Assembly: GCA_947396885.1 (NCBI GenBank)
Contig: OX377202.1
Coordinates: 64,514,643 to 64,578,642, forward strand
DNA: 64,000 nucleotides
Direction: 5' to 3'
Origin: Heligmosomoides polygyrus polygyrus
Taxonomy: Eukaryota; Nematoda; Chromadorea; Rhabditida; Heligmosomidae
The notes below the pieces were generated by a model. That model did no database searches, was not told the origin of the DNA, and saw only the letters and a program-made list of their open reading frames with translations. The position numbers and the translations under genes are program-made. Numbering within the stretch: the stretch's first letter is position 1; each line of letters opens with the position of its first letter. Shown piece after piece: positions 22,135 to 33,039 of this stretch.

Positions 22135-23582
22135 CAGGGCTGCACACAAAATTCTGTGCGTTATTTTTTTTTACGAAATTTTTTAACGGAAAAATTTCGT
22201 TAAATTTCCGGTAAATGGTCAAATTTCGTTGAAAGATACAATTAGCTGCAAACCATTATTTCAATTCAAAGGATCAAGATAAAGCCTAAAGCGAAAAAGC
22301 TTAACTTTAAGAGGTCAACCGCTAAAGTTCAAGGAATGGATTGTAACACTGCAATGTAAAATAAACAATTCATCATCAACAAAGAGAAGAATAAACAAGC
22401 CTTCAGCAACAAATTATCTTCAAGGTGTGGAATAAAAACAGATATGGAATTATCATTCAAGATGGTTACCGACAATACATCTCAAAATATGCGACCAGGC
22501 AGGGATTCGGAGTCCCCCCCCCCTCCTAGTTCTTTTGCCTGACTGTTCTGCGAGCATATGCAATCTCAATGCAGGCACTAGCCCACTAAGTACAGAAAGA
22601 ATTAATGAAAATACAAACAAAAGCCTATGAGTGGAATGTTAACACGTTGTCGAACGCACGATTTTCGAGTGCCCGGAACCACTCCATTTTTGCAACGTCG
22701 GGACCGTGACGACATCGTATCACACGGTCCCACACTACTGAAAAGGTGTGACACGTCGCCAACGTGTTAGCGTTCAGGAAAACTAGCTTTTCTAATTTTT
22801 GATATTAGCGTTTTTCTAAAATCTTTAAAAAACGTTCAGCGGCCGAAAACATCGCCCTCTCGACTGTTCCAAGTGGCCAGCAAAAGTATTCAAAAGAGCA
22901 AAAGCAAAAGATAAGCAACGCGAGTTGTGGATAGGCATATCTTACAAGGACATTAGACGAGTATCTTTGAGGATTAGCTGATCTGATGAGGGCTCGAGGA
23001 AAAAATCTCTAGCTCTAAAATGCATTAAAGGATTAGCATAAAAGACGGGGTTGCTCAATGCCTTTTGTGGAATGTGCCACACATACTACTTCTATGAGAT
23101 ATCGTGGAGACGGTTTGAAGGCGTATTTGGCGATACAATCACTTGCGGTGGCCAGCCAATGGAGAAGTCAGCGGTCTATCCTTCCCAGACATGTCTGTTA
23201 CCAATTCACCGATCCCAGAAGGATCGAAGGCTTGATTGGCATGGACTGGAAATTCCGGAAACCTGATATAGGGTGCACGCTACAGCCAGCACCTTTTCCG
23301 ACTGCGCCACACGCACCTCCAAAATGCATTATTTCCAAAAATTCAAAACAAATTCATGAAATTATTTAAAACTACCTGCTGATTTCAATAGCTTTTTTAG
23401 GAACAGAGGATGAAACCTGCAACATTAGTAAATACTAAGGATGAATGTGGTAAAGTCACTGAAAAAGAAGCCCGTTAAAAATTCCGTTAAATTTCTAAAA
23501 ATTTCCGTTAAGTTGTTAAGCCAGATTTTAACGAAAAGTGCCGTTAATTCGTTAAATCGATAACCGTTAAGCGTGCACCCTG
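22135..23582. mobile_element. non-autonomous hAT-type element inside RTE-B
   Basis: Ends CAGGGCTGCAC and GTGCACCCTG are inverse with one mismatch. Flanks are TCACCGAC (22127-22134) and TCACTGAC (23583-23590), an 8-bp duplication with one mismatch. If the insert and one flank are removed, the LINE frame reads straight through the CLTD and FPVVPKFY blocks. Subterminal CGTTAA words are dense at both ends, as transposase-binding repeats often are. There is no transposase frame; a SINE sits at 23028-23320. Confidence 0.92.
23028..23320 (-). mobile_element. tRNA-derived SINE, copy b, with 11-bp TSD
   Basis: Minus-strand copy of the family at 12592. Box A is at about 23298-23309 (inverse of TGGCGCAGTCGG). 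Perfect flanking repeats AAAATGCATTA at 23017-23027 and 23321-23331. It entered after the hAT-type element had formed. Confidence 0.9.
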
Positions 23583-23949
23583 TCACTGACTTCCCCGTTG
23601 TCCCCAAGTTCTACACGTGATCGGACCACCGCTTCCTTTGTGCGAGCTTCCGCTTTCCGCGTCAAGATTAGAAGGCCGCAAAGTTCAAGAAGAGGAGTCC
23701 CAGAACGACCATCAACTGGGATCTCTACACCTCTCTTGCCGGCCTTTTGGAAGATACCGTAGGATACCGTCATATACAACATCGACGAGCAATACGATCG
23801 CTTCGTACACCAACTCTACGATACCGCTAAGAGAGCCGAGAGCTTGAAGACCACCAAGAGACGCCGGTCTCCGGAAACTCTCGAGCTGATCGCCAGCGTG
23901 GAGCAGCAGGAGCGTCAGGCAACTACCAACTGACGTCCGAGCTTGCAAA

Positions 23950-25693
23950 GCTATGCAGAGCGGCGATAAAGGAAGATCTGAAGGAGAGAAGGGCGGAAGT
24001 GTTGGCTGAAGCAGCAGAGGCAGGGTTGAGCATCCGCAATGCCAGCCGGAACTTCGCCAACTTCAAGACCAAGATGACCGCTCTCCGACATCCTGACGGA
24101 ACCGTCACCTCTTCCAGAAGGACCATAGAGAAGGTCATCCACGACTTCCACTCCGATCTCTTCGATAGCCACGTCCACCTGCCCCCATGCCATCTTCCGC
24201 AGGATGGATACGTCGTCCCCTCTGTTCTCTCTTCCGAGATCCGACACGCCATCTCGTCGGTGAAGAAGCGCACAGCACCCGGTCCCGACAGGATCAGACC
24301 CGAACACCTGAAGAACCTCCTGCCAGCGCTCGCCAACACCCTGGCGCGGCTCTTCACACGCTACCCGTCGGAGTGCAAGGTTCGTTCCGTCTCAGTGGAA
24401 GACCAGCAGGACCGTCTTGCAGTACAAGAAGGGAGACGTGCACGACATTGGCAACTATCGCCCGATCTGCCTGCTGTCCGCAGTCTACAAGCTATTCACT
24501 CGAGTCATCCTGAACAGGATTAGCGGAACGCTGGACGAAGGACAGCCATGCGAACAAACAGGATTTCGGAGAGTATTCAGCACGAATGACCACACACACC
24601 ATTTCGGAGCTCTTCGAAGTGTCGCGAGAGTACAACCTGCCGCTGTACCTTACGTTCATCGACGTTCATCAGAAGGCATTCGACTCCGTCGAGAGTGAAG
24701 CAGTCCTCGAAGCCCTGCTTACTCAGGGCGTTCCTACTCGGTACATCAGAATACTTCGAGAGCTGTACAGTGGATTCGCTACTAAAATTTCACCATTCTA
24801 TAACGATGTCGTCATCGACGTGAAGTGAGGGGTCGGCAAGAGGCCGGCAGCTGCGCCATATTCGCTTTGCTGGCGACATCGTGCTCATAACACCGAGCAT
24901 CAGGCAGGCGGAGCGAATGCTGTCCGAGTTCCACCGTGTATGTCGGGGCGTTGAACTGCAGTCGAATCTTACGAAGACGATGTTCGTGCGAAACGGAGAA
25001 GTTTCTGGTGCCCCATTCTCGCTCAACGGAACGAACATCTCCGAATGCTCCAGCTACGTGTATCTGGGTCGCGAAGTCAATATGGCCAACGATCTAGCGC
25101 CGGAACTGGGCAGGAGGAAAAGAGCGGCATTGGGAGCTTTCAAGAGCGTCGAAGAAGTCGCGAAGAAGACGAAGAACGTCCGACTCCGTGCCCACCCATT
25201 GGACTCCACCGTTCTTCCTTCCCTAACATACCCCTCAGAGACCTGGGCTATGCGAAGGCAGGATGAACACGCGATCAGCATCGCGCAGCGTGGAATCGAG
25301 AGAACGATGTTCGGGGTGACACGACTCACTTGCGTATGAGAGAAGGCCTCCGTAGTTTCGAGCTTCGTCGACGTTCGAAGGTCAGAAACGCTGTCGCATG
25401 GGCCAAGTCGTCGAAGGTTAGGTGAGCGGTCACGTAATGCGTTTCGCAGACACCCTCTGGACAAGAGCCGTCACCGACTGGATTCCGCGGTATGTCAAGA
25501 AAACACCAGGACGCCCACTAACGCGTTGGTCGGACTTTTTCGTGAAAGCCCTGAACGACCGATATGACACTTTCGTGTCTCTCGAGCGAGGAGGATCCGT
25601 TGGAGCACTCTGGCACGCAACAGGGACGAATGGAGACGCTGCTGGCGCTTGCTCGAGCAAGTCGATGATCAACGGGACGACATGTGACAGGTG
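23950..25693 (+). pseudogene. RTE-B reverse transcriptase, copy 1 (FAGD, 88-bp deletion)
   Basis: Blocks in order: [47 protein letters not shown], motif A with [14 protein letters not shown], the GVPTRYIRILRELYSG block, motif C as HIRFAGDIVLI, then YVYLGREV, YPSETWAMR and the WAGHVMRF-type block. Motif C should be FADD; the first Asp is Gly. Motif B (RGVRQGD and the next ~30 codons) is largely missing because of a deletion at about 24828-24840. Several frame changes divide it (23999-24523, 24417-24698, 24586-24828, 24881-25339, 25422-25694). Confidence 0.92.
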
Positions 25694-26030
25694 ATACACT
25701 TTCAGTGGCGTGGGTTATCTCTAGTACAAATTGTTTCTCACGGGGTTTCAGGTAGTCGGGAAGCGGAAACATCAAGCCCTGTTGAGTTTTGATCCACATG
25801 AACACCTCGCGTGCCACAGTTTACATTGGCTAACAAGTTGTGCTGTCAAAGTCTCAAGAAGGGATAGGTGGAAGCCCCCTAGAAAATAAGCATTCTGTAC
25901 ATGCTGCCAAATTAACCGAAGCTATGTATAGCAGCTTTGATGTTTGGTGACACATGGTGTCCACAAGAGGGACGGGGCTGACGCTTCCTTATATAGAGTT
26001 CCAAAGATGAACGCTGAAAAGCTCGTCCTA
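25694..26030. other. no gene recognised
   Basis: Sequence after the RTE-B 3' end. It has a TATATAGA word at 25992-25999 but no conserved frame. Confidence 0.4.
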
Positions 26031-26039
26031 ATGATGTCT

Positions 26040-26275
26040 ATGCGTCGTGACGTCACTTGCAGGCGATAACAAGACGGCTTTGCCTATTCTGGTAACTAAA
26101 TTTGCCTGCTGGAAGGGACTTTGACGTCATGTGGAGTCAGTCTCGGCAAGAAATGTGTGATTAGCTTCCTATATAAAGGGAATCAGAAGACGAGAGCGCC
26201 TACGCGTGAATTTTTGACACTCCAGTTCTATCAGTTCCAGTTTTAAACATGACACCTAATCCGTATGTGACTTGC
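26040..26275 (+). promoter_or_regulatory. candidate promoter and first exon
   Basis: Two cAMP-response-like sites (GTGACGTCACT around 26047 and TTGACGTCATG around 26131) precede a strong TATA box (CTATATAAAGGG, about 26169-26180). About 75 bases later ATGACACCTAATCC at 26249 runs into GTATGTGAC, a good splice donor, giving a possible 14-base coding start. No downstream exon is recognised, so the gene, if any, is unknown. It could also be the promoter of a lost mobile element. Confidence 0.4.
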
Positions 26276-26499
26276 GACTATTTTTTCGTTTTCCTTGATT
26301 TTGTGTTTCATTAAAAAAGGCGAAGGGCTGCAGTATGATTCAAATCATTTGCTTCTCCTGCATAGCGGGTGCAAGCTGTGAACTAGGCCGAAATCGTCGA
26401 AATAGGAGCCGTATACATCCCACGTGGGAAGTCCACCATAAGAAGACCAGTTGAGTGGGCGACAACCTCAACAGTTGATTGACATTTACAGCGATGACG

Positions 26500-27230
26500 T
26501 TTTCGCAGCTGCCCTAACGGAACATTTGTCTATCCTTTCAGCGAAACACGGGTGAAGCGAACGATGGTCACAATCGGTTCGGAGGATACTTCCCCCTACC
26601 CTTGTTTGTGGGCTAGTGCATAGTGGCGTGGTTAGGTACCGATGGCTCCAACTTCCGCTCTTCTGGGATCGGTAGGGCGTACCTATACGTGAATGTGGTG
26701 GCTCGGCAGGACCGTGTACGACGTTTGAGAGACGGAACATCGTCACTCGCAAAGAGACACTACTACCCCGCAACGTCCCAGACCCCATCCTTCTCATCAA
26801 CTCCGAAATCGTACCACCTCATCGGTACAATCATCGCCTATACTCTCACTAACCGGAGCCGATCCGTGTCAAAAACTGTTTTCCATCAACGTTGGCCCCC
26901 TGGTAACACCCAGCTGGACGCTGTCTACGACGAGTTGAAAGAGGTTAGAGGTTTCCGCAAAGAAAAGTCCTTCTAAGAGTTCATCGCCGGAGGCTTACTT
27001 GAGGAGGTGTATGCGTTCGAAAGATTTGAACCTGGAGACCGTGAACGAAACGGCAGTCGTCTCTCTGTGTTTCCATCCACCGCATGCATTTTTCATGGAG
27101 TCTTGTTCTTCATAATGGGAACATCGTCGATGGTCATCGGAATCAGTGGGGTTCAGAACTTACGAATGCCAGTGCCAAGTGCGACAACCCAGCAGGTTTT
27201 CCTACTCGATTGACCGATGTTGCCGCCGCC
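26500..27230 (+). pseudogene. decayed RTE-type endonuclease fragment
   Basis: Across frames, the blocks YDELKEV, RKEKSF, EFIAGG, GDRERNGSRLSVF and IFHG with a following RRW appear in the order of the second half of an RTE endonuclease domain (the stretch normally holding GDFNA and GxRNxNGxRL). Stops and frame changes are frequent. It differs from families A and B, so it may be a third family. Confidence 0.5.
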
Positions 27231-28402
27231 GCTGCGAAGGAGTGGGCGGAATTTCTGTTCTCTGGCCACCTTGGGAATTTTTTTCTGTTCTGGGAAAATT
27301 GCCAAAATTGGTCAGAAAACCGAAGATAACACGGCATAGAAATTTTGCCATTGGTACCCGGGCGCCATAATCTGTTCTATTTTATTTTAATTTTCATCAC
27401 AACATCGCAGCCTCTGCGGCAAAAAATGTTCCTAGGCTGTTCCAGATTCGAAAAAGCTGGCGATGGCCTTCGTTAGAAATCGCGATGTGCGCTCTTCTGA
27501 TTCGTTTGTTATGATGGTGTATGTGCTACTATCACGCAGCTCCGTAGCAGATTTCACGGCTGTTATAATTTGGATTTATAAAGTGGATGGTGACAGGAAT
27601 TCATATTAACATGGTTTGCTTCCCTAAAGTAGTAGCTTCTCTTGTAGACCACGTCACTAGCTACACATCCAAAATGGACACTTTTAAAAATACGTTGGAC
27701 ACTTGAAACCAAACCCATCATCTTCCAAAGCAAAGTGATCGCGTTCCACCTTAAAACAGTTACCTAATAGGAAGGTCGACTTTTGTCTCAGAAGAATTCA
27801 CTATCACTTGGAAAGTCCTACCATATATCTATATATAATTCATCTTTCCCAGAAACTTATTAACTCTCGAGATGCCCTGTCCATGACGGAATGAGAAGAT
27901 ACCGTAGCTTGTTCATGCGAATACCACGTGTGTTGTTGGGCGGGTTTGATCGCACTACCGACAGCCGCTCACCGGTCGCAGATATTTTCCCCCTGGCTGC
28001 GGGCATTTTCTCGCATCGAAACAGACGCGGACGGTTCAGGCATTTTCTCTCGTAATCTGCGGTCTCCTACGCCATAGCAGCGACGACATGTGCGTGTGGA
28101 GGGCAGGCTCAGCCAATGTCTAGAAAGCTGTAATGCGAAAGGTTTCTACATCAGGTTCTAGGAACAAACAAGTTCTCACACTCCGGAAACATCCTTTGCT
28201 GCCTTCGTGAGCAACGAACAGCATATGTGGGCTATGTTCCTGGAGCTATTCGGGCTTCAACTCTCGGTCTTTTTGCATATGAGCTTTTTACACTGTCCTG
28301 CGTAGTCAGATCGTGAGCGACCAGGCGTTCTCCTTATGTTGAAGCATTGGTACCAGGCCTTTTAACATTGAAAGGAGGCCCTTAACGGAGTAGTAAGCGA
28401 AC
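27231..28402. other. no gene recognised
   Basis: No conserved frame on either strand and no clear terminal repeats. Confidence 0.4.
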
Positions 28403-29259
28403 ATAATTACCAGGGATGTGCGGAATTTCCGTTTCCGTGTTCCAAAGTTCGGTTTCGGCCGTTTTTAGCCCTTCCGTTCCGTTCCGTGTTCCGCTCTTTT
28501 TTGGGCCGGGAACGGAAATGGTGATTCATCATCCACTGATTGTTTTGCCTTCATTTGCCTCTCGAACTTAAACGCAAGGTTGAAGAAAATAAAAGATTAA
28601 CTATGCCTTTTTTGCGGTTGTATTGCTTTCAAAGAAGTAGTGCATCCTGATGTCGAAACAATCCAATGACCAAATTGGATTCTTTTTCTCTTTCGAAACG
28701 ATGTACTAGCGAGTAGAATAAGGCCACAAAGGTTTCATGAGTGCTTGAATCGAAAATCAAATTCCTTATACGGAGCATGCTTATTTTTTCACTAGTAATC
28801 TTAGATCTGGCCTAAAACACCAATTCTCGCATCACGATTAGGATAGATCAGGGGCATTCAACAAGGCCAGTTAAGTGTCATGAGTGGAGAAATCTCTCAC
28901 ATCTTGCTCTTAGCTGCGTTCATTGCGTCTGAAATACGTTCATCCTATTTAAGCCCTACGTACACTTTTGCGGCAGCGCAGCAACCCTATCTTTAAGCAC
29001 AGGGAAGCGACGCAGAATCGCCGGGCACAACTACCCCAGTCCGGACTGCCTCTGATGTGCCGCCTACGCGACAGGCGCGGTGCCGCCAAAGCAGCAGCAA
29101 CGTCAATAATGATTTGAAGCATTACTGCCGCTGCAGCCGCTTTGCTGCCGACAACTTCTGTCTGGGCTCTAGCTGATCGTGACGGGATCTAGAATGGAAA
29201 CTGGTAATGATAATGATGATGAAACCGCATTGGCGATGGAGTGGGGCTGCAAGGCTGAG

Positions 29260-29440
29260 GGTGAGTGCCGCCTAAAGGCCCCCGCAGACTTCTGCGGCGA
29301 GCGGCGGACGGCGGAATCGCTGAGCGGCGCCGCTCGGCGGCGCCGCTCCAGCGTCTGTCTGTCTGCGCTCTGCGCTTTGCCCTTTCGCGGCGGGATCCAG
29401 AGCGGAGACGGTCGATGCGGGCGCGCAATCGTCATCGGGG
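29260..29440. mobile_element. Harbinger-like MITE related to 16556-16698
   Basis: TAAAGGCCCCCGCAGACTTC at 29273 matches the end consensus of the MITE in the rpl-30 intron. Very GC-rich interior with CGGCGGCGCCGC words. The right end was not found. Confidence 0.5.
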
Positions 29441-29524
29441 CGCGTTATTGTTAAGCACCAGTCGGTCCCGACTAGAACCAGTACAGTACCTCGCCGTCAC
29501 CGCTCCCACTGATGATGAGTCAAG

Positions 29525-30335
29525 CCGCTGAGCGCATTACGTGGCTGGCCCAACTAATTTTCAACGACTTCGCCAATGCGACAGGGGGGTCGAGCGTTCT
29601 ACCCCCTCGTCCCCCTGGCCCGCCCACCCCCAACCCCCTGGGCTTTCTCGAGAGTCCAGTGGCTGCCTTACGAGATTGTGGAAACGCAGACATTTACCAC
29701 GCCTCTGTTTAAAGGGCGGGGGATAGAACGCCACTCCGCCATGCGACAGTGTCTCTGATCGTCGAACGTCGGCAAAGCTCGGAACTCCGGAGGCCTTCTC
29801 TCACTTGCGTGAGTCGTGTCACTCCGAGCATCGTCCTCTTGATTCCACGCTCGCGACGCTGATCGCGTGTTCATCCTGCTTTCGTATAGCCCAGGTCTCT
29901 GAGGCGTATGTTAGGGCAGGAAGAACGGTAGAGCCGAATAGGTGGGCACGGAGTCGGACGTTCTTCGTCTTCTTCGCGACCTCTTCGACGCTCTTGAAAG
30001 CTCCCCAAGCCGCTCGTTTCCTCCTGCTCGGCTCCGGCGCTAGGTCGTTGGCCATATTGACTTCGCGACCCAGATACACGTAGCTGGAGCATACGGAGAT
30101 GTTCGTTCCGTTGAGCGAGAATGGGGCATCAAAAACTTGTCCGTTCCTTATGAACATCGTCTTCGTAAGATTCAGCTGCAGTCCAACGCTCCGGCATACA
30201 CGGTGGAACTCGGACAGCATTCGCTCCGCCTGCCTGATGCTCGGTGTTATGAGCATGATGTCGCCAGCAAAGCGAATATGGCGCAGCTGCCGGCCTCTTG
30301 CCGACCCCTCACTTCACGTCGATGACGACATCGTT
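29525..30335 (-). pseudogene. RTE-B reverse transcriptase, copy 2, cut by a gap
   Basis: Main frame 29819-30256 encodes the post-catalytic part: SIRQAERMLSEFHRVC, SSYVYLGREVNMAND, RRKRAAWGAFKSVEEV, LPALTYASETWAIRK. It carries the same ~88-base deletion and the same FAGD box as copy 1. The 3' part (29525-29584 and 29750-29820) is split by a 156-bp MITE. The 5' side ends at the N gap. Confidence 0.92.
29585..29740. mobile_element. 156-bp MITE with 9-bp TSD (Mutator-like)
   Basis: Flanked by ATGCGACAG at 29576-29584 and 29741-29749. Ends are GGGGGTCGAGCGTTCTACCC and the inverse of GGCGGAGTGGCGTTCTATCC. A 9-bp duplication points to a MULE-type transposase. Its right half recurs at about 58400-58465. 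Confidence 0.85.
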
Positions 30336-30535
30336 NNNNNNNNNNNNNNNNNNNNNNNNNNNNNNNNNNNNNNNNNNNNNNNNNNNNNNNNNNNNNNNNN
30401 NNNNNNNNNNNNNNNNNNNNNNNNNNNNNNNNNNNNNNNNNNNNNNNNNNNNNNNNNNNNNNNNNNNNNNNNNNNNNNNNNNNNNNNNNNNNNNNNNNNN
30501 NNNNNNNNNNNNNNNNNNNNNNNNNNNNNNNNNNN
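30336..30535. other. assembly gap, 200 N
   Basis: Round-number gap inside the hAT-type element and RTE-B copy 2; true length unknown. Confidence 1.
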
Positions 30536-30646
30536 ATTACCGTTCCGTGTTTCGTGTTCCGGTTTCCGCCCATTCTTGAGCTCTGCCGTTCCGTATTCCC
30601 TGTTTCGCTTTTCTCGAAAAAATTTCCGCACATCCCTGATAATTAC

Positions 30647-31325
30647 TTCAAGATCCAATTGTCCAGGCTAATGGGCTGTTTGAAGCACAGAAGGCATGAA
30701 ATGTCACTGCCAAAGAGCTGACCTATTCAGCGGTAGTCATTCAACGAGGACGTCGAAGAAGTGCGTTTCAGTATCTGGCTTGATACCACTCTAGTGAAGG
30801 GTTTTGGGGGTGATCAAGCACTTCCCTCTGTTTTTCTAGAATTCAGAGGCCAATTATGACTTCAGTCCTTTTGGAGTCATATTTCCCGTCATACAGTAGC
30901 TCCAACAAAGACTGCGATCCGCGTCCTTGAAAGCCAGAAGCCTCTAGTAAACGGTTATATACTTTATACTTTATTTCAACACGAGTGTTGCCACTGTGTG
31001 TTAACATAATGCAGGACCATTGAAACATAAAACGTACCAGTGTAACAAGCCATTCAAAGGTTATAAAATGCTAAAATGTAACATTCTAAAAAGAGTCAAA
31101 CAGAAACCAAAAAAAAGAGAGAAGAGAGAACTAGACATGAAGTAGAACAAAAGAGAGAACCAAACGAAAGATATATATCCTAGATATATATAAAAGATAT
31201 ATATCCTCAACCTCGGTGTTGTATACAAGTGCAGAGTACCACCGAAGAACCGCGATTATCCAACGTATTCGCGCTGGACGTTTTCCAGCTGAAATAATTC
31301 GATTCTTCGGATACACGTGATTAAC
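30647..31325. other. no gene recognised
   Basis: AT-rich, with purine runs (31085-31160) and ATATAT words near 31170-31205. Confidence 0.4.
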
Positions 31326-31812
31326 CACTTATGATGTTCTGGCCAGGTGCAGTGGTTCTGGAGTCTGACGAAGGTTGCGCAAACTCCGTGAGGAGGACGC
31401 ATTCGCGGGAACGCGTGTCAGAAGATCTGGCAGTTGCAAACTGTCACCAAAAAGGGTAATCTGGGAGTTTTACAAGCTGTAACGAAACCGTGGATGGTGA
31501 CTGTACTTCAAGAAGGCCATGTCTTCCAGCAGGACGGCGCACCACCTCACACGAGCCATTTACTCTGAAGCTGGCTGTCCGATAATTTGGACATATTTTG
31601 GTCTAAGGAGTTCTGCCCCCGAATAGCGCAGTTCTATATGCCATGGTCTATTTTGCTTGGAGCGTAGCAAACAGGACGAGGCACCCTATTGTCAAATCTC
31701 TTCGCACCGCTTTTGTAGCAGCATTCACAAAAGCGGACAACGCTTTTTGAAGAGAGCGTGCGAGCGCTTCACGCCAAGGATGGAGGCGGTCATGGCGGCT
31801 AACGGAGGATAG
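31326..31812 (+). pseudogene. Tc1/mariner-IS630 (DDE) transposase relic
   Basis: A frame around 31500-31555 encodes the catalytic block VFQQDGAPPHTSH, whose Asp is the second acid of the DDE triad. WLSDNLDIFWSKEF follows, then, after frame loss at the third-acid region, RHPIVKSLRTAFVAAF and MEAVMAANGG near the C-terminus. Several stops. The N-terminal DNA-binding part is not visible. Different subfamily from the Tc3-like copy at 47905. Confidence 0.8.
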
Positions 31813-31887
31813 ATTGAGTAATTCTACTCTGAATATATCTTTCTATTTGTGTCTAAAAATGTCTATTTCATTTGTATTTTGTGTTTA

Positions 31888-32452
31888 GACGTAGAAAAGG
31901 CAGAGCAGTTGACGACGGATGTGAACGAGCACGGTCCTAGACCAATGCTACTGAGCTCTCACGACTTCAAGTATCTTAGCTCAACAGTCACGTCCGATGG
32001 CAGCCTAAAGTTGGAGGTGAACGCACGTGTGAGTGGAGCTCAGTCGTCCAAATGGCGATCGTTGACTGTAGTGCTCTGCGATAAGACAATTCCTGAGCAC
32101 CTCAGGTTCAATCGAAGGTTTATAGAAGTCGTCCGCCCAGTGGCGACGTACGGTGCTGAGTGCTGGGCCGTAACGCAGGAAATTGAAAGTCGCTTCAGTG
32201 TAATGGAGACGAAGATGCGATGGTATGGCGACGACCTTCGCACTAACGAGGCACCGATCGTAAGGCTGGCCTGAACCTTGAGGTCCCTGGAAAGCGGCCC
32301 AGAGGACGCCCGAAGCAACGTTGGTTAGATACGTTGGACTTGAAGATATGTAGCTGGTATGCATCCTGATCAAGCATCTGATTGGGAGAATTGACGTCAC
32401 TACACCAGAAGAGCGGACTCGGCCACCAAGACAGAGACAGACGCTAATGAAA
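31888..32452 (+). pseudogene. RTE-A 3' fragment, copy 2
   Basis: 5'-truncated. Encodes EQLTTDVNEHG, DFKYLSSTVTSDG, SKWRSLTVVLCDKTIPEHLR, VRPVATYGAECWAV and VMETKM joined directly to RWYGDDLR, an internal deletion of about 25 codons relative to copy 1. The rest of the tail (GRPKQRW) is in another frame. Ends with ACGCTAATGAAA and then the GAT array. Confidence 0.88.
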
Positions 32453-32749
<297 letters not shown>

Positions 32750-32830
32750 CGTATTTTGTGTTAACAAATTTGCTCGAAAAGAGAAGGTTTAGTTTTCCCG
32801 GATTTAGACGACGCACCTGTAGGATAGCAA

Positions 32831-32901
32831 CCGTACCAATGGTTTACCATAGCAGTAGTGGAGTATGCCACTCCACTACTGCTAGAGGGAACCGTTGGTA
32901 C
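32831..32901. repeat. short inverted repeat
   Basis: AGCAGTAGTGGAGT (32851-32864) and its exact inverse (32870-32883) with a 5-base loop; the outer arms also pair with mismatches. Confidence 0.8.
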
Positions 32902-33039
32902 ACTATGAGGAACCGCTGGTACACTCGAATGCGAATGTGGTCAAAACAATGAAACACTATTTGATGAGTCGCCCTTTATTCGTAAAACCAGTTAGTAATT
33001 GAGGGGTACCGGGGTTTTGTACAACTAACCCTCCCAGAT

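Larger units (their letters stand above)
21531..23940 (+). pseudogene. RTE-B endonuclease, interrupted and frameshifted
   Basis: MTICTYNARTLAS has the conserved Asn; the QARKIKYDVMGL block follows, and the family's catalytic Glu codon position is a TAG stop (GL-I-stop-TRR). GVGGVGVLLNTHLAMNIDSYD is the next conserved block. After frame changes, GERLSEFIMS and IHGNSQFQKP remain recognisable up to 22134. The frame resumes at 23583 with FPVVPKFYT and the SDHR end of the domain (the SDH triad Asp and His are present). The next 350 bases encode the linker. Confidence 0.85.
21300..25693 (+). mobile_element. RTE-type LINE, family B, copy 1, split by a hAT-type element
   Basis: The 5' region (from about 21300-21450) leads into an endonuclease that starts at 21531 (MTICTYNARTLAS). 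The hAT-type element 22135-23582 interrupts the endonuclease, and the LINE resumes at 23583. RT occupies about 24240-25690, ending with EQVDDQ-type residues, then a short GTGATAC tail near 25690. There is a stop at 21631, several frameshifts and an ~88-base deletion near 24828, so it is dead. Copies 2-4 are at 29525-30335, 34230-35475 and 47156-47510 (the last also at 60430-60790). Confidence 0.92.
28411..30638. mobile_element. hAT-type element with perfect 8-bp TSD, contains other elements and a gap
   Basis: Both ends read CAGGGATGTGCGGAA inward, then CCGTTCCG/GTGTTCCG-type subterminal words. ATAATTAC lies at 28403-28410 and 30639-30646. No transposase is seen; the interior holds a Harbinger-like end, RTE-B copy 2, a 156-bp MITE and 200 N. 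The total of 2228 bases includes those insertions, so the original element was probably well under 1.5 kb. Confidence 0.92.

Noticed and set aside
30099..30671. Frames that run across the N gap
   Set aside because: They owe their length to N positions; the same applies to 51129-51611.
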